Source of the DNA: Chlamydiales bacterium
Lineage (GTDB): Bacteria; Chlamydiota; Chlamydiia; Chlamydiales; Simkaniaceae
DNA length: 64,000 nucleotides
Assembly: GCA_024233395.1 (NCBI GenBank)
Contig: JACKPR010000002.1
Coordinates: forward strand, 558,001 to 622,000
Direction: 5' to 3'
Shown: positions 16,062-24,350 of the stretch, one piece after another
Numbering within the stretch: position 1 is the first letter of the stretch
Layout of the letters: every line of letters begins with the position of its first letter
Program-made: the position numbers and the translations under genes
Notes under the pieces: model-generated
The model's input: the letters and a program-made list of their open reading frames with translations, nothing else
Told to the model about the DNA's origin: nothing
Database searches by the model: none

Positions 16062-17068
16062 GGGGTTCCTTGAACCTTTTCTAAAACCTTTTGTTCAATT
16101 TCTTCCGCAAGTTCAGGGGTGTTTTTGAGCTCTTTGCGAGTCGCTTCTTTTCCCTGTCCTAACCTTTGGTCATTATAGCTGTACCAAGTTCCTTTTTTAT
16201 CAATAATTCCATGCTCAACGCCTAAATCAATGATAGACCCCATTCTTGAAATTCCTTCATTGAAGAGAATATCAAATTCAGCAATACGAAAAGGAGGTGC
16301 CATTTTATTTTTCACAACCTTTACTTTTACGCGGCTACCAATATCACTATTATCTGGGCCTTTAATTGTTGCTATTCGACGGATATCCATTCGGATCGAT
16401 GCGTAAAATTTTAAAGCTCTTCCTCCAGAAGTTGTTTCTGGATTTCCAAACATAACTCCAATTTTTTCTCGGATTTGGTTGATAAAAATAGCGCATGTAT
16501 TACTTCTCGATAAAGTTGAGGTAAGCTTCCTTAATGCTTGTGACATTAGACGTGCTTGAAGCCCAACATGAGAATCTCCAATTTCCCCCTCAAGTTCTGA
16601 TTTTGGAACCAATGCAGCAACGGAGTCGATAACGATCACATCAACTGCGTTTGAACGCGCAAGCATCTCTGCAATATTTAAGGCATCTTCACCACAGTCA
16701 GGTTGTGAAATCATAAGATCATTAAGATTGACGCCAATTTTTTGTGCATAAGCTGGATCCAGCGCATGTTCAGCATCAATGTAAGCAGCAATACCGCCTT
16801 CTTTTTGACAACTAGCAACAATATGTGTTGCTAGTGTGGATTTACCAGAAGACTCTGGACCATAAATTTCTACAACACGTCCTCTAGGAACTCCACCAAT
16901 TCCTAGAGCAAGATCTAAAGAAAGGGCGCCTGTTTTAATAGCGCTTATTCCTTTTAATGCTGAGTGATCTCCTAGAGACATAATAGAACCAGAGCCAAAT
17001 TGTTTTTCAATGTGTGAAATGGCAAGTTCTAAAGCTTTTTTCTTTGCTGCTTCGTTTTGTTCAGTCAT
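16037..17068 (-). CDS. recA: Recombinase RecA
   Basis: A 343-residue RecA, the ATP-dependent strand-exchange protein of homologous recombination. Walker A is GPESSGKST (about 69-77), followed by the conserved AAYIDAEHALDP, loop L1 (EGEIGDSHVGLQARLMSQALRK in part) and loop L2 (GNPETTSGGRALKFY). Length is near the family norm; the acidic tail is short. GAGG lies about seven bases before the ATG. No LexA-type operator is evident between recA and the divergent glk gene. Confidence 0.98.
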   Translation of the reverse strand: MTEQNEAAKKKALELAISHIEKQFGSGSIMSLGDHSALKGISAIKTGALSLDLALGIGGVPRGRVVEIYGPESSGKSTLATHIVASCQKEGGIAAYIDAEHALDPAYAQKIGVNLNDLMISQPDCGEDALNIAEMLARSNAVDVIVIDSVAALVPKSELEGEIGDSHVGLQARLMSQALRKLTSTLSRSNTCAIFINQIREKIGVMFGNPETTSGGRALKFYASIRMDIRRIATIKGPDNSDIGSRVKVKVVKNKMAPPFRIAEFDILFNEGISRMGSIIDLGVEHGIIDKKGTWYSYNDQRLGQGKEATRKELKNTPELAEEIEQKVLEKVQGTPQEEPALV

Positions 17069-17175
17069 ATCTATTCCTCATAAACTTTGCTTTTCTTCAC
17101 TATACATCTCTTTTCCTTTAGAATCATGTGTAAAATTTCAATGACAATTTCCCTATCACATGCTAATGGTAAGGA

Positions 17176-18156
17176 ATGACGTATTTAGCAGGTGATATAG
17201 GCGGAACAAAAACCCATCTTGCTCTTTTTAAAGAAGAGCAAGGAAAGGCAATTTGCGTTAAAGAACAAAAGTTTCCAAGTCAAAAATATCCTAATTTAAG
17301 ACTCATTGTGAAAGAGTTTTTAAAAGATGTGAAAGAAAAGGTTTCTAAGGGGTGTTTTGGGATTGCTGGTCCTGTAAAAAAAGGAAAAAGCCAAGCAACA
17401 AATCTCCCTTGGTTAGTAGAAAGTGAAGTTCTTTCTGAAGAACTTTCTAGTAAGAAAGTCTCTCTCATCAACGATCTTGAAGCAAATGCTTATGGATTAA
17501 ACATGCTTCATCACGATGAATTTTTTGTCCTCAATGAGGGAGATAAAAAAGCTGAAGGAAATAAAGCGCTTGTTTCTGCTGGAACAGGACTTGGAGAAGC
17601 TGGCATTTTTTTTGATGGAAAAAGGGATATTCCTTTCGCATGTGAAGGGGGACATGCAGATTTTGCTCCCAGAGATGAAAAAGAAGATAGACTTCTTCGG
17701 TTTTTAAGAAAAAAATTTGGGCATGTTTCATATGAAAGGATTTTGTCTGGACCTGGGCTTTACAATGTGTATCAGTTTATTGTAGAGACAAAGGTTGAAG
17801 AAGAAAAAGAAGAGATTTTGAAAGAAATTGCTTCAGGAGATTCTCCTCAGCTTATTTCAGAAAAAGGATTAAATGGGAGCTCTAAAGCTTGCAGAAAAGC
17901 GTTAGAATTATTTGTTTCAATTTATGGAGCTGAAGCTGGAAATGTTGCTCTGAAAATGTTTGCTTTGGGGGGAATTTATATTGGAGGAGGGATTGCCCCG
18001 AAACTATTAAGCATCATTAAAGAGGGTGGTTTTTTTGACTCTTTTAAAAGAAAGGGACGGTTTTCTGATCTTCTTGGAGGAATACCAGTTCGGGTTGTCC
18101 TCAATGATAAAACTGCGCTTTTGGGAGCTATGTATTATGCTAAACATATCATGTGA
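17176..18156 (+). CDS. glk: Glucokinase
   Basis: A 326-residue hexokinase-superfamily kinase phosphorylating glucose. The N-terminal phosphate loop is AGDIGGTKTHLALF (about 5-18); the substrate region has GIAGPV, LINDLEANAYG, SAGTGLGEAGI and CEGGHADFAP; the C-terminal adenosine motif is LGGIYIGGGIAPK. These are typical of bacterial Glk. Glucokinase is known in amoeba-associated chlamydiae but not in the classical human pathogens, which import glucose 6-phosphate. The start codon follows AAGGA. A MOMP-like porin begins 10 bases downstream, probably in the same transcript. Confidence 0.93.
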   Translation: MTYLAGDIGGTKTHLALFKEEQGKAICVKEQKFPSQKYPNLRLIVKEFLKDVKEKVSKGCFGIAGPVKKGKSQATNLPWLVESEVLSEELSSKKVSLINDLEANAYGLNMLHHDEFFVLNEGDKKAEGNKALVSAGTGLGEAGIFFDGKRDIPFACEGGHADFAPRDEKEDRLLRFLRKKFGHVSYERILSGPGLYNVYQFIVETKVEEEKEEILKEIASGDSPQLISEKGLNGSSKACRKALELFVSIYGAEAGNVALKMFALGGIYIGGGIAPKLLSIIKEGGFFDSFKRKGRFSDLLGGIPVRVVLNDKTALLGAMYYAKHIM

Positions 18157-18166
18157 AGGGAGTAAA

Positions 18167-19279
18167 ATGTTTAAAAAAGGTCTACTTTTCTTCTTTTTGC
18201 TAGGAAATATTGTTTTTGGGGGGCTTCAAGAAAGAGTTGAGCAACTTGAAAAAGAGATGAAAGAAGTTGGAGCCCAAAATGCAATGGGAAACTTTGGTCT
18301 TTCTCTTACCTCAGCACAACCATCTGGAGAAGAGCTTTGTTGGTATGTAACAGGAGACGTTCTATATTGGGACGCTAAGCTTGGGGGAACAGACTATGTT
18401 TTTTCAACAGGAGAAGGACAAAATCTTCCTAATCCACCAATCAGAGGAAAGGTACGTTCGAATTCATTTGGTTGGGAGCTTGGGGGAAGAGTAGGAATTG
18501 GTCGTATCATTTCTCATGACAGATGGGATGCGTTCTTAAACTTTACTTATTATCAAAACCATGATGGAGATAGTTGTTTTAAATATCCCCCAGCTTTTCT
18601 TGTTTCTCAGGCTGGTTTTTTTGGGGGAGCTTTTGAAAAAGCAAAGTCCATTTTTGATCTAACATATATGAACTTGGATTTTGAGTTGGGGCGCAAATTT
18701 TTTATGAGTCGCCTACTTACCATTCGTCCTCATATTGGGCTAAAGGGAACGCGAATGAGACAGGAGCAAAAAGTTAAGTATGACTTTAGCTCCTTAGAGC
18801 TAGAGGGGAACGTTATCGGGGAATATTATCGGGTTTACAATCGCTGTGATTTTGATGGGATTGGTCCAAGAATAGGAGTTCAGGGAGCTCTTTTTATCGG
18901 TCATGGCTTTCAGTTAGAAGGAGAGTTTTCGGGAGCTTTACTCTATTGCTATTTTGATGGAGTTGAAAAAGAAAAAACCTCACCGAACGCTTCCCCAGTT
19001 AATGCGGATATTCGCTTAAAGGGGAAAATGAAGCGGTTTGTTCCCTTTTCTCACCTATTTCTTGGGATGAGTTGGTCCGACTATTTCCATAAAGAGAAGT
19101 ATTATATTTCTTTTAAATTAGGATATGAAGTCCTTTATTATTGGAGAGAAAATCAGAGCATAAGTCCCTTTAATTGGGAGTTTACGAATGCTACACAAAG
19201 CACACGCCTGAATTTTGAAAAAATGGCTGAAGACATCAGTTTCTATGGGATAACCTTTAAGCTTCGACTAGACTTCTAA
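18167..19279 (+). CDS. MOMP-like outer membrane porin, copy 1
   Basis: A 370-residue outer membrane protein. It has a signal peptide (MFKKGLLFFFLLGNIVFGG), a short charged helix (LQERVEQLEKEMKEVG), then alternating beta-strand-rich sequence ending in F, as expected for a porin barrel. The WYVTGDVLYWDAKLGGTDYV segment and C-terminal YGITFKLRLDF match its paralogue at 21940 and resemble the Legionella-type MOMP family expanded in environmental chlamydiae. I chose the ATG at 18167 (GGGAG upstream, signal peptide next); an upstream in-frame start would overlap glk. A strong terminator follows. Confidence 0.8.
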   Translation: MFKKGLLFFFLLGNIVFGGLQERVEQLEKEMKEVGAQNAMGNFGLSLTSAQPSGEELCWYVTGDVLYWDAKLGGTDYVFSTGEGQNLPNPPIRGKVRSNSFGWELGGRVGIGRIISHDRWDAFLNFTYYQNHDGDSCFKYPPAFLVSQAGFFGGAFEKAKSIFDLTYMNLDFELGRKFFMSRLLTIRPHIGLKGTRMRQEQKVKYDFSSLELEGNVIGEYYRVYNRCDFDGIGPRIGVQGALFIGHGFQLEGEFSGALLYCYFDGVEKEKTSPNASPVNADIRLKGKMKRFVPFSHLFLGMSWSDYFHKEKYYISFKLGYEVLYYWRENQSISPFNWEFTNATQSTRLNFEKMAEDISFYGITFKLRLDF

Positions 19280-19595
19280 GAGACTGAGAACGGAAAATTT
19301 CCCGTTAATAGACTCTAAGGAAACACTCCATTGGAGGTGTTTCCTTAAAAGTTTTATGGTTAGTAGATTGCGCTTTCCAAAGAAGAGTTCTCCTAATACG
19401 TCCACTTTATATTGTTTATCTTTTTAATTATTAACGGTTTGTGTTTAAGTTACTGTGAATAAGGGTTTTGTGTTTTTATAAAACATAAGTAATTGGTTTT
19501 AAAGTTTTTAGTTGTTTATTTTAAAAAATATTAAAAAATAAATATAAAATTAATATTTATTAGTGTTAATATTTTTATTGATCGGGAGGTAATTT
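19280..19595. other. AT-rich intergenic region
   Basis: Holds the terminator of the porin gene (19317-19346), then about 200 bases of very AT-rich DNA with repeated ATTAAAAAATA/AATATTTATTA tracts that probably contain the promoter of the next gene. GGGAGGT at 19585-19591 is a strong ribosome-binding site for the ATG at 19596. I see no small gene. Confidence 0.5.
19317..19346 (+). terminator. Hairpin terminator after MOMP-like porin 1
   Basis: AAGGAAACACTCC-ATT-GGAGGTGTTTCCTT forms a 13-bp stem with one bulged base and a 3-base loop, 38 bases after the porin stop. It is followed by AAAAGTTTTAT. Confidence 0.75.
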
Positions 19596-20306
19596 ATGGA
19601 AGTATCAACTTGTGATGACTTTATTAAAGATTCTGTTTTTTTTCCAGCTTGGAGTGTAGCTCCACAAGAAGATGAATGGGATTCAAAAACAGTTTGTTCA
19701 GGTAACCATTCTTTTTTAAGTTCTAAACCTTCAGTAGAAACCTATTCAGATTCAGATGAAGATTATGGTGTAGAAGAAAGTTGCTTAGAATATTTATACC
19801 CTAACTCTACAAAAGAAGTTTTTGCCGATAAAGTATGGAGACATACAGCAGGAAGGGTTTCTATGTTAGCTAGAATTCCTATTTATCTTGTGGCTTCAGG
19901 GATCCAAATCGCAAAAATTTCTTTTAAAATGGTGTTCACTTTGTTTATAACATTCGGAGACTGGGCAACTGGCGGTAAATACAACAAAACTCTTGATAGT
20001 TGGACTATATTTGGGGTTGCAAAGGATGCTTTAATGTTATTAAAACTCCTTGATAAGGTTGGAAGCTCAATATTAGGTGTCATTTTTGCTCCACCAAAGC
20101 AATACATTTCATTGGGAGAGGCCCTAAGTACGTCGTTTAAAATCATATACGGAAAGCATCAAAACATACGATATGGAATGGATCAACGTCCATTAAAAGT
20201 TTCCGAAGCTTGGAAGCTAGTAAAAATGCGCCCAGAATATCACCGACATATTATTTCTCATGACTCATTGAATAAAAATTTCATCAATCGAATAAAAGCC
20301 GGATAA
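19596..20306 (+). CDS. Unrecognised protein with central hydrophobic hairpin
   Basis: A 236-residue protein I do not recognise. The N-terminal 85 residues are acidic and Ser-rich (SDSDEDYGVEES), with no signal peptide. A bilobed hydrophobic region (about 92-125: ARIPIYLVASGIQIA, MVFTLFITFGDWATG) resembles the arrangement in chlamydial inclusion membrane (Inc) proteins, and is followed by a basic, hydrophilic C-terminus. An excellent ribosome-binding site and its own terminator show it is a separate transcription unit. A secreted effector or Inc role is inference only. Confidence 0.7.
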   Translation: MEVSTCDDFIKDSVFFPAWSVAPQEDEWDSKTVCSGNHSFLSSKPSVETYSDSDEDYGVEESCLEYLYPNSTKEVFADKVWRHTAGRVSMLARIPIYLVASGIQIAKISFKMVFTLFITFGDWATGGKYNKTLDSWTIFGVAKDALMLLKLLDKVGSSILGVIFAPPKQYISLGEALSTSFKIIYGKHQNIRYGMDQRPLKVSEAWKLVKMRPEYHRHIISHDSLNKNFINRIKAG

Positions 20307-20333
20307 CCACGTTTATTTCGGTAGCTGAATTAG

Positions 20334-20362
20334 CCCAGGGGAATTTCTCCTCTGGGTTTTTT
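20334..20362 (+). terminator. Intrinsic terminator after 236-aa protein gene
   Basis: CCCAGGGGA-aattt-CTCCTCTGGG-type stem with small mismatches followed by six Ts, 28 bases past the stop. Classic rho-independent form on the plus strand. Confidence 0.8.
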
Positions 20363-20394
20363 GTAAGAAATAAAATTTTCCGTTAACAGTTTCT

Positions 20395-20433
20395 TATAGA
20401 TAAAACACCCATTTTTAAAGTCTTTTATCTATA
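20395..20433. repeat. 11-bp perfect inverted repeat
   Basis: TATAGATAAAA and TTTTATCTATA form a perfect 11-bp stem around a 17-base loop. A GGATAGGTTC motif of repeat family 3 follows at 20440-20449. Function unknown; it lies upstream of an MFS gene. Confidence 0.5.
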
Positions 20434-20508
20434 AATTCAGGATAGGTTCAAGGGGCATGAAATCTTTCCTGCCTTTTTTTTAATTGATGGAGACTCTAAA
20501 ATGTTTGC

Positions 20509-21750
20509 ATGGATAAAAGCCCCACACTTTCAATAAAAGATTCCACTATGGTGGCGTATGTCATCTCTCGGATCCTTTCGTTTCCATTTTGGGGGCTTTT
20601 TTATCTTCTTCCAGTGATTTTACATAAAGATCTACATGCAACACCCTTTCAAGTGGCAACTCTAGTAGCGATTAAACCTGTGGCTTCCCTTTTTTCCCCC
20701 TACTGGAGTCAAAGGGTTCATGCTATGAGGGAAAGGTTGATCTCAAATCTAATTCTTGGAAACATCTTAAAATTCAGTCCTTTTCTATTTTTTCCCTTTA
20801 TTAGCAATCCTTGGTTTTACATCTTTGCAGTCGGCTTTCATATGTTTCTTTGTCGAGGGACAATTCCTGCATGGATGGAAGTTTTAAAACTAAAAGTTCC
20901 TCGGGAATCAAGAAGTAAAATTTGTGCTATAGGATCGATTATTGATTACTTAGGAGTCGCACTCCTTCCATTATTTGTAGGAGGAATCCTTGATAATATC
21001 ACAGAGTCTTGGCGTATCCTTTTTCCAATTGCTGCTCTTTTTGGAATGTTATCTGCATGGCCGATCAAAAAAATTAAAATCTCTCCTCCAGATCAAAAAG
21101 AGTCACCAACGGTAGAAAGAAAAATCATCCACCTCATCAACCCATGGAAAAGTAGTTGGCAGCTTTTAAAGAAAAGGTTAGATTTTGCAAAATTTCAATG
21201 GGGATTTTTCTTGGGAGGGGCAGGACTGATGATTCTACAGCCAGTTCTCCCCGTATATTTTAACAACGTTCTTCACCTTTCATATTCAGATGTATTGACT
21301 GCTGTTGCAGCTTTGAAAGGAATTGGGTTTGCTCTTTCTTCTCCATTATGGGTAAAGTTTTTCAATCGTTCTAGAATTTTTGTTCTTTGTTCTGTAGTTA
21401 CCCTTGCAGCTGCAATCTTTCCCCTTCTTCTTATTTTTGCTCACTCATCGAGTTCCATTATATATATTGCTTATATTGCTTATGGAGTGATGCAGGGAGG
21501 AAGTGAGCTTAGTTGGAAAATGTCAGGTCCCGTTTTTTCTAAAGAAGAAGATAGCGCTCCTTATAGTTCTGTTAATATTTTAGCCGTCGGGATAAGAGGA
21601 GTTATTTTCCCCTATCTAGGTTCTTTTCTTTTTCTTAAATCAGGAAGCCCAACCTTTGTTCTTTTGTGTGGGATGGCCCTTTGCTTATTTGCAACAGCTT
21701 TTCTTTCTTTTAACGGAAGAAAGTACCCCATTCGATTATACACATCATGA
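20509..21750 (+). CDS. MFS transporter
   Basis: A 413-residue multi-spanning carrier with about 12 hydrophobic segments. The N-terminal half (RILSFPFWGLFYLLPVI, PFQVATLVAIKPVASLF) and the mid-protein basic loop after segment 6 are typical of the major facilitator superfamily, but it lacks the clear loop 2-3 GRK signature seen in the other two carriers here, so it is a different subfamily. Substrate unknown. No strong ribosome-binding site is visible at the ATG. The last codons (Tyr-Thr-Ser and TGA) are supplied by a repeat terminus starting at 21737. Confidence 0.8.
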   Translation: MDKSPTLSIKDSTMVAYVISRILSFPFWGLFYLLPVILHKDLHATPFQVATLVAIKPVASLFSPYWSQRVHAMRERLISNLILGNILKFSPFLFFPFISNPWFYIFAVGFHMFLCRGTIPAWMEVLKLKVPRESRSKICAIGSIIDYLGVALLPLFVGGILDNITESWRILFPIAALFGMLSAWPIKKIKISPPDQKESPTVERKIIHLINPWKSSWQLLKKRLDFAKFQWGFFLGGAGLMILQPVLPVYFNNVLHLSYSDVLTAVAALKGIGFALSSPLWVKFFNRSRIFVLCSVVTLAAAIFPLLLIFAHSSSSIIYIAYIAYGVMQGGSELSWKMSGPVFSKEEDSAPYSSVNILAVGIRGVIFPYLGSFLFLKSGSPTFVLLCGMALCLFATAFLSFNGRKYPIRLYTS

Positions 21751-21899
21751 TTCAAAATTTGGTTTTTGTCTGCGTCGACTTATCCTCAAAATTCTTATTC
21801 TCACTCGCGCCTTGCCTCTGGGCAATGGTCACTCGCTCCGAACATAAATTTTGAGGGTCTCCTTGGAAAATTCCCAATTTTTGAAACACGATGTGTATA
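21737..21899. repeat. Palindromic repeat family 1, long copy (163 bp) with nested hairpins
   Basis: Bounded by 26-bp terminal inverted repeats (21737-21762, beginning TATACACATCATGATTC; 21874-21899 is the reverse complement with three mismatches). Inside are a second pair, CCTCAAAATT (21784-21793) with AATTTTGAGG (21847-21856), and a core TTGCC-TCTG-GGCAA (21812-21825). The element begins inside the end of the MFS gene and ends 40 bases before the next porin. No coding potential. Confidence 0.75.
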
Positions 21900-21939
21900 C
21901 ACGCTAGTACTTAATTTCTCTTTTTCATAAACTACTTTC

Positions 21940-22950
21940 ATGAGGTTTTTTCTTTTATCTTTTTTGATCACTTTTTCGCTGTTTGGAAATAATTTAGAAG
22001 AGCGTGTCTCCGCTTTAGAAGAAGAAATGGGACAAGTTGGTACACAAACAGAAGGTGGAAATTTTGGTGCTAGATTTACAACTGGAGAATTTGAAAAAGG
22101 GTGGGTAGGTTTTCAGTTTTTTGGAAATGCTCTTTATTGGCATGCGAAGGTGGGGGGAACAGAATATGTTTATGAGCTTGCGACTGGAAAAAAAGGAAAG
22201 GTAGAAACTCAAAGATTTGATTGGGATTGGGGATATCAAGTTGGCGCTGGGGTTCTCCTTCCTATCGTAAGGTGGGAAATTATTGGAACATATACTCACT
22301 TTGGAACACAAGATCACGAAGGAAGGGGGATGATTCCCCCTTCTCTGCTCATTTCACTAAAAGGAGGGATGATCCCTTCTGCACAAGAAGCTCGTTCTGA
22401 TTATAAAATCGATTATGACAATATTGAACTCAACCTTCACCAAAGCTCTTTTTTGAGCCGCCTTCTAGGATTAGGAACATCCATAGGAGTGAAGAAAACA
22501 TGGATCGATCAAAAGCAAGGGGTAACCTATCTTGGAGCTATTGACACAAGAGTCAAAGATCGGTGTCGGTTTGTTGGTGTGGGTCCAATGATTGGGTTTA
22601 ATATGAAGTGGCACCTTCTTTATGGAATTTCCTTAATAGCGGATACAAAAGGTTCACTTTTATTTGGAAATTTTGAAGTGAAACACAGCGAAAATGAAAT
22701 GGCTTTAAAAGGAGATTCCTATCTTTTTACTCCGACCCTTCACTTTCTTTTAGGTCTTCATTGGGATTTCCCTATGAAATGGACCCAATTTAATTTAAGC
22801 TTAGGTTACGAAGCTGAATATTTTTGGCGGCAAAATCAGTCTGTTGAAATTGAAAACACTGCTTCAAATCATTTTCGCATTCAACTCATCCGTTATGCTG
22901 AGGATTTAACCTTTTATGGTGGAACTCTTAGAGCAGGAATAGAATTTTAA
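21940..22950 (+). CDS. MOMP-like outer membrane porin, copy 2
   Basis: A 336-residue paralogue of the porin at 18167. Signal peptide MRFFLLSFLITFSLFGNN is followed by LEERVSALEEEMGQVG (same charged helix as copy 1), then QFFGNALYWHAKVGGTEYV and a C-terminal LTFYGGTLRAGIEF ending in Phe, the outer membrane insertion signal. Beta-rich throughout. It should form a diffusion pore for nutrients. It has no clear Shine-Dalgarno, and its upstream region lies partly within a palindromic repeat. The copies are separated by an orphan gene and an MFS carrier, so the duplication is not tandem. Confidence 0.8.
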   Translation: MRFFLLSFLITFSLFGNNLEERVSALEEEMGQVGTQTEGGNFGARFTTGEFEKGWVGFQFFGNALYWHAKVGGTEYVYELATGKKGKVETQRFDWDWGYQVGAGVLLPIVRWEIIGTYTHFGTQDHEGRGMIPPSLLISLKGGMIPSAQEARSDYKIDYDNIELNLHQSSFLSRLLGLGTSIGVKKTWIDQKQGVTYLGAIDTRVKDRCRFVGVGPMIGFNMKWHLLYGISLIADTKGSLLFGNFEVKHSENEMALKGDSYLFTPTLHFLLGLHWDFPMKWTQFNLSLGYEAEYFWRQNQSVEIENTASNHFRIQLIRYAEDLTFYGGTLRAGIEF

Positions 22951-22996
22951 ACAGTAGGGTGTGTTCTTAAACTTTCCGCTTTATAGGGGTGAAAAA

Positions 22997-23069
22997 TGGA
23001 GCGTAACGGAGTCGAACCGTTGGCCTCAACAATGCCATTGTTGCGCTCTACCAACTGAGCTAACGCCCC
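22997..23069 (-). tRNA. tRNA-Ala (anticodon GGC)
   Basis: On the minus strand, acceptor GGGGCGT pairs with ACGCTCC (one G-T wobble) and discriminator A; D arm GCTCAGTTGGTAGAGC; anticodon stem CAACA/TGTTG with loop ATGGCAT gives anticodon GGC (Ala, GCC codons); T arm is standard with TTCGACT. CCA is not encoded. The gene stands alone between a porin and an aminotransferase. Confidence 0.95.
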
Positions 23070-23080
23070 AAAGGGCCTCT

Positions 23081-23109
23081 ATGGTAAAATGTTCGGGAGT
23101 TTTTTTCAA
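23081..23109 (-). promoter_or_regulatory. Putative promoter of tRNA-Ala
   Basis: On the minus strand TTGAAA (23109-23104), a 17-base spacer, then TACCAT (23086-23081). Initiation about seven bases later would fall just upstream of the tRNA 5' end at 23069, as expected. Confidence 0.5.
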
Positions 23110-23153
23110 CGAGAAGGCATAATTAAGCGACATTGTTAAAATGGAGAACTGTC

Positions 23154-24350
23154 ATGAGTATTTTTGAAAACGTTGTACCTTTCCCGCCTGATCCTATCTT
23201 TGGTCTTGGCACCCGTTTTAAAAAAGATAAAAATCCGAATAAAGTCGATTTGACAGTTGGAATTTTTCGTGATGAAGATTTAGAAACGCATACGTTGCGC
23301 TGCGTAAAAGAAGCCGAAAAAGTTCTTGAGAAAATCGAAAAAGATAAGCTCTATCTTTCTATGGGTGGAGATCAAACATTTATCCAGGAAGCCCAAAAGC
23401 TTGTTTTTGGAGAAGATTTTTGTAAAAAAGCAAAAGGAACTCTTTTTGGAGCGCAAACACTTGGAGGAACAGGAGGTCTCCGTTTAGGGGGAGATTTTTT
23501 AGCTCGAGAAGTGACAAAAAAGGTTTATCTTTCAGATCCCACTTGGCCAAATCATCGTGGAATTTTTGAAGCTTGTGGAATGGAAATCGAAACCTATCCC
23601 TATTATAATTATGAAACCCATACGTTAGATTTTGAGCGCATGCTTGATGCCCTTTCTCGAGCTCCAGAAAATAGCATTGTGGTTTTACATGGGTGTTGTC
23701 ATAACCCAACAGGTTGCGATCCAACAGAGGCCCAATGGAAAGAGCTCTCCACCTTTTTATTAAAGAAAAAATTGGTTCCTTTCTTTGATTTTGCTTATCA
23801 AGGTTTTGGTCGAGGCCTTGAAGAAGATGCTTGGGCGATTCGTCATTTTGCAAATCAAGGTCATGAGATGTTTGTTGCTGCTTCTTATTCTAAGAATTTT
23901 GGTCTTTATGGCGAAAGAATTGGGTGTCTCTCTATTATCGCAAAAAATGAGCAACTCTCTCAAAATTTATCAAGTGTTGTCAAGCGGCTTGCTCGAGTAA
24001 ACTATTCAAATCCCCCGCGCCATGGCGCAGGAATTATTACAACAATTCTCCAAGATGTTGGACTTGTTGAAATGTGGAAAGGAGAAGTCAATCAAATGCG
24101 AGAAAGAATCATATTCATAAAAAATGAGCTTGTAGATGCGCTAGGGAAGCAGTTTGGAAAAGATAAATTTGGTTTTTTAAAAAGGCGTTACGGTTTATTT
24201 TCCATGCTAGGTATTAGTGGTAAGCAAGTAGACCGAATGATTGATGAGTATGCAGTTTATTTAACAAGTAGTGGACGGATCAATCTTACTGGTCTTAATG
24301 AAAAAAATATGCCCTATGTAATAGAGGCAATACTTAAGACGAAAGGATGA
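23154..24350 (+). CDS. Aspartate/aromatic amino acid aminotransferase
   Basis: A 398-residue PLP-dependent fold-type I aminotransferase. The PLP lysine lies in AASYSKNFGLYGERIG (Lys about residue 250), the cofactor-phosphate Arg in the same block; HGCCHNPTGCDPT and DFAYQGFGRG are signatures of the AspC/TyrB subgroup. It interconverts aspartate or aromatic amino acids with their 2-oxo acids. I chose the ATG at 23154 (MSIFENV), which has GGAG seven bases upstream and fits the usual length; an upstream in-frame start would add seven residues. The mreC start overlaps its stop (ATGA). Confidence 0.93.
   Translation: MSIFENVVPFPPDPIFGLGTRFKKDKNPNKVDLTVGIFRDEDLETHTLRCVKEAEKVLEKIEKDKLYLSMGGDQTFIQEAQKLVFGEDFCKKAKGTLFGAQTLGGTGGLRLGGDFLAREVTKKVYLSDPTWPNHRGIFEACGMEIETYPYYNYETHTLDFERMLDALSRAPENSIVVLHGCCHNPTGCDPTEAQWKELSTFLLKKKLVPFFDFAYQGFGRGLEEDAWAIRHFANQGHEMFVAASYSKNFGLYGERIGCLSIIAKNEQLSQNLSSVVKRLARVNYSNPPRHGAGIITTILQDVGLVEMWKGEVNQMRERIIFIKNELVDALGKQFGKDKFGFLKRRYGLFSMLGISGKQVDRMIDEYAVYLTSSGRINLTGLNEKNMPYVIEAILKTKG

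Noticed and set aside
18026..18166. Longer N-terminus for the first MOMP-like porin
   Set aside because: It would overlap glk for about 130 bases and bury the signal peptide; the ATG at 18167 has a good ribosome-binding site.
23380..23853. 157-codon minus-strand ORF inside the aminotransferase gene
   Set aside because: Antisense to a well-conserved enzyme, no ribosome-binding site and no recognisable domain; a shadow of codon bias.
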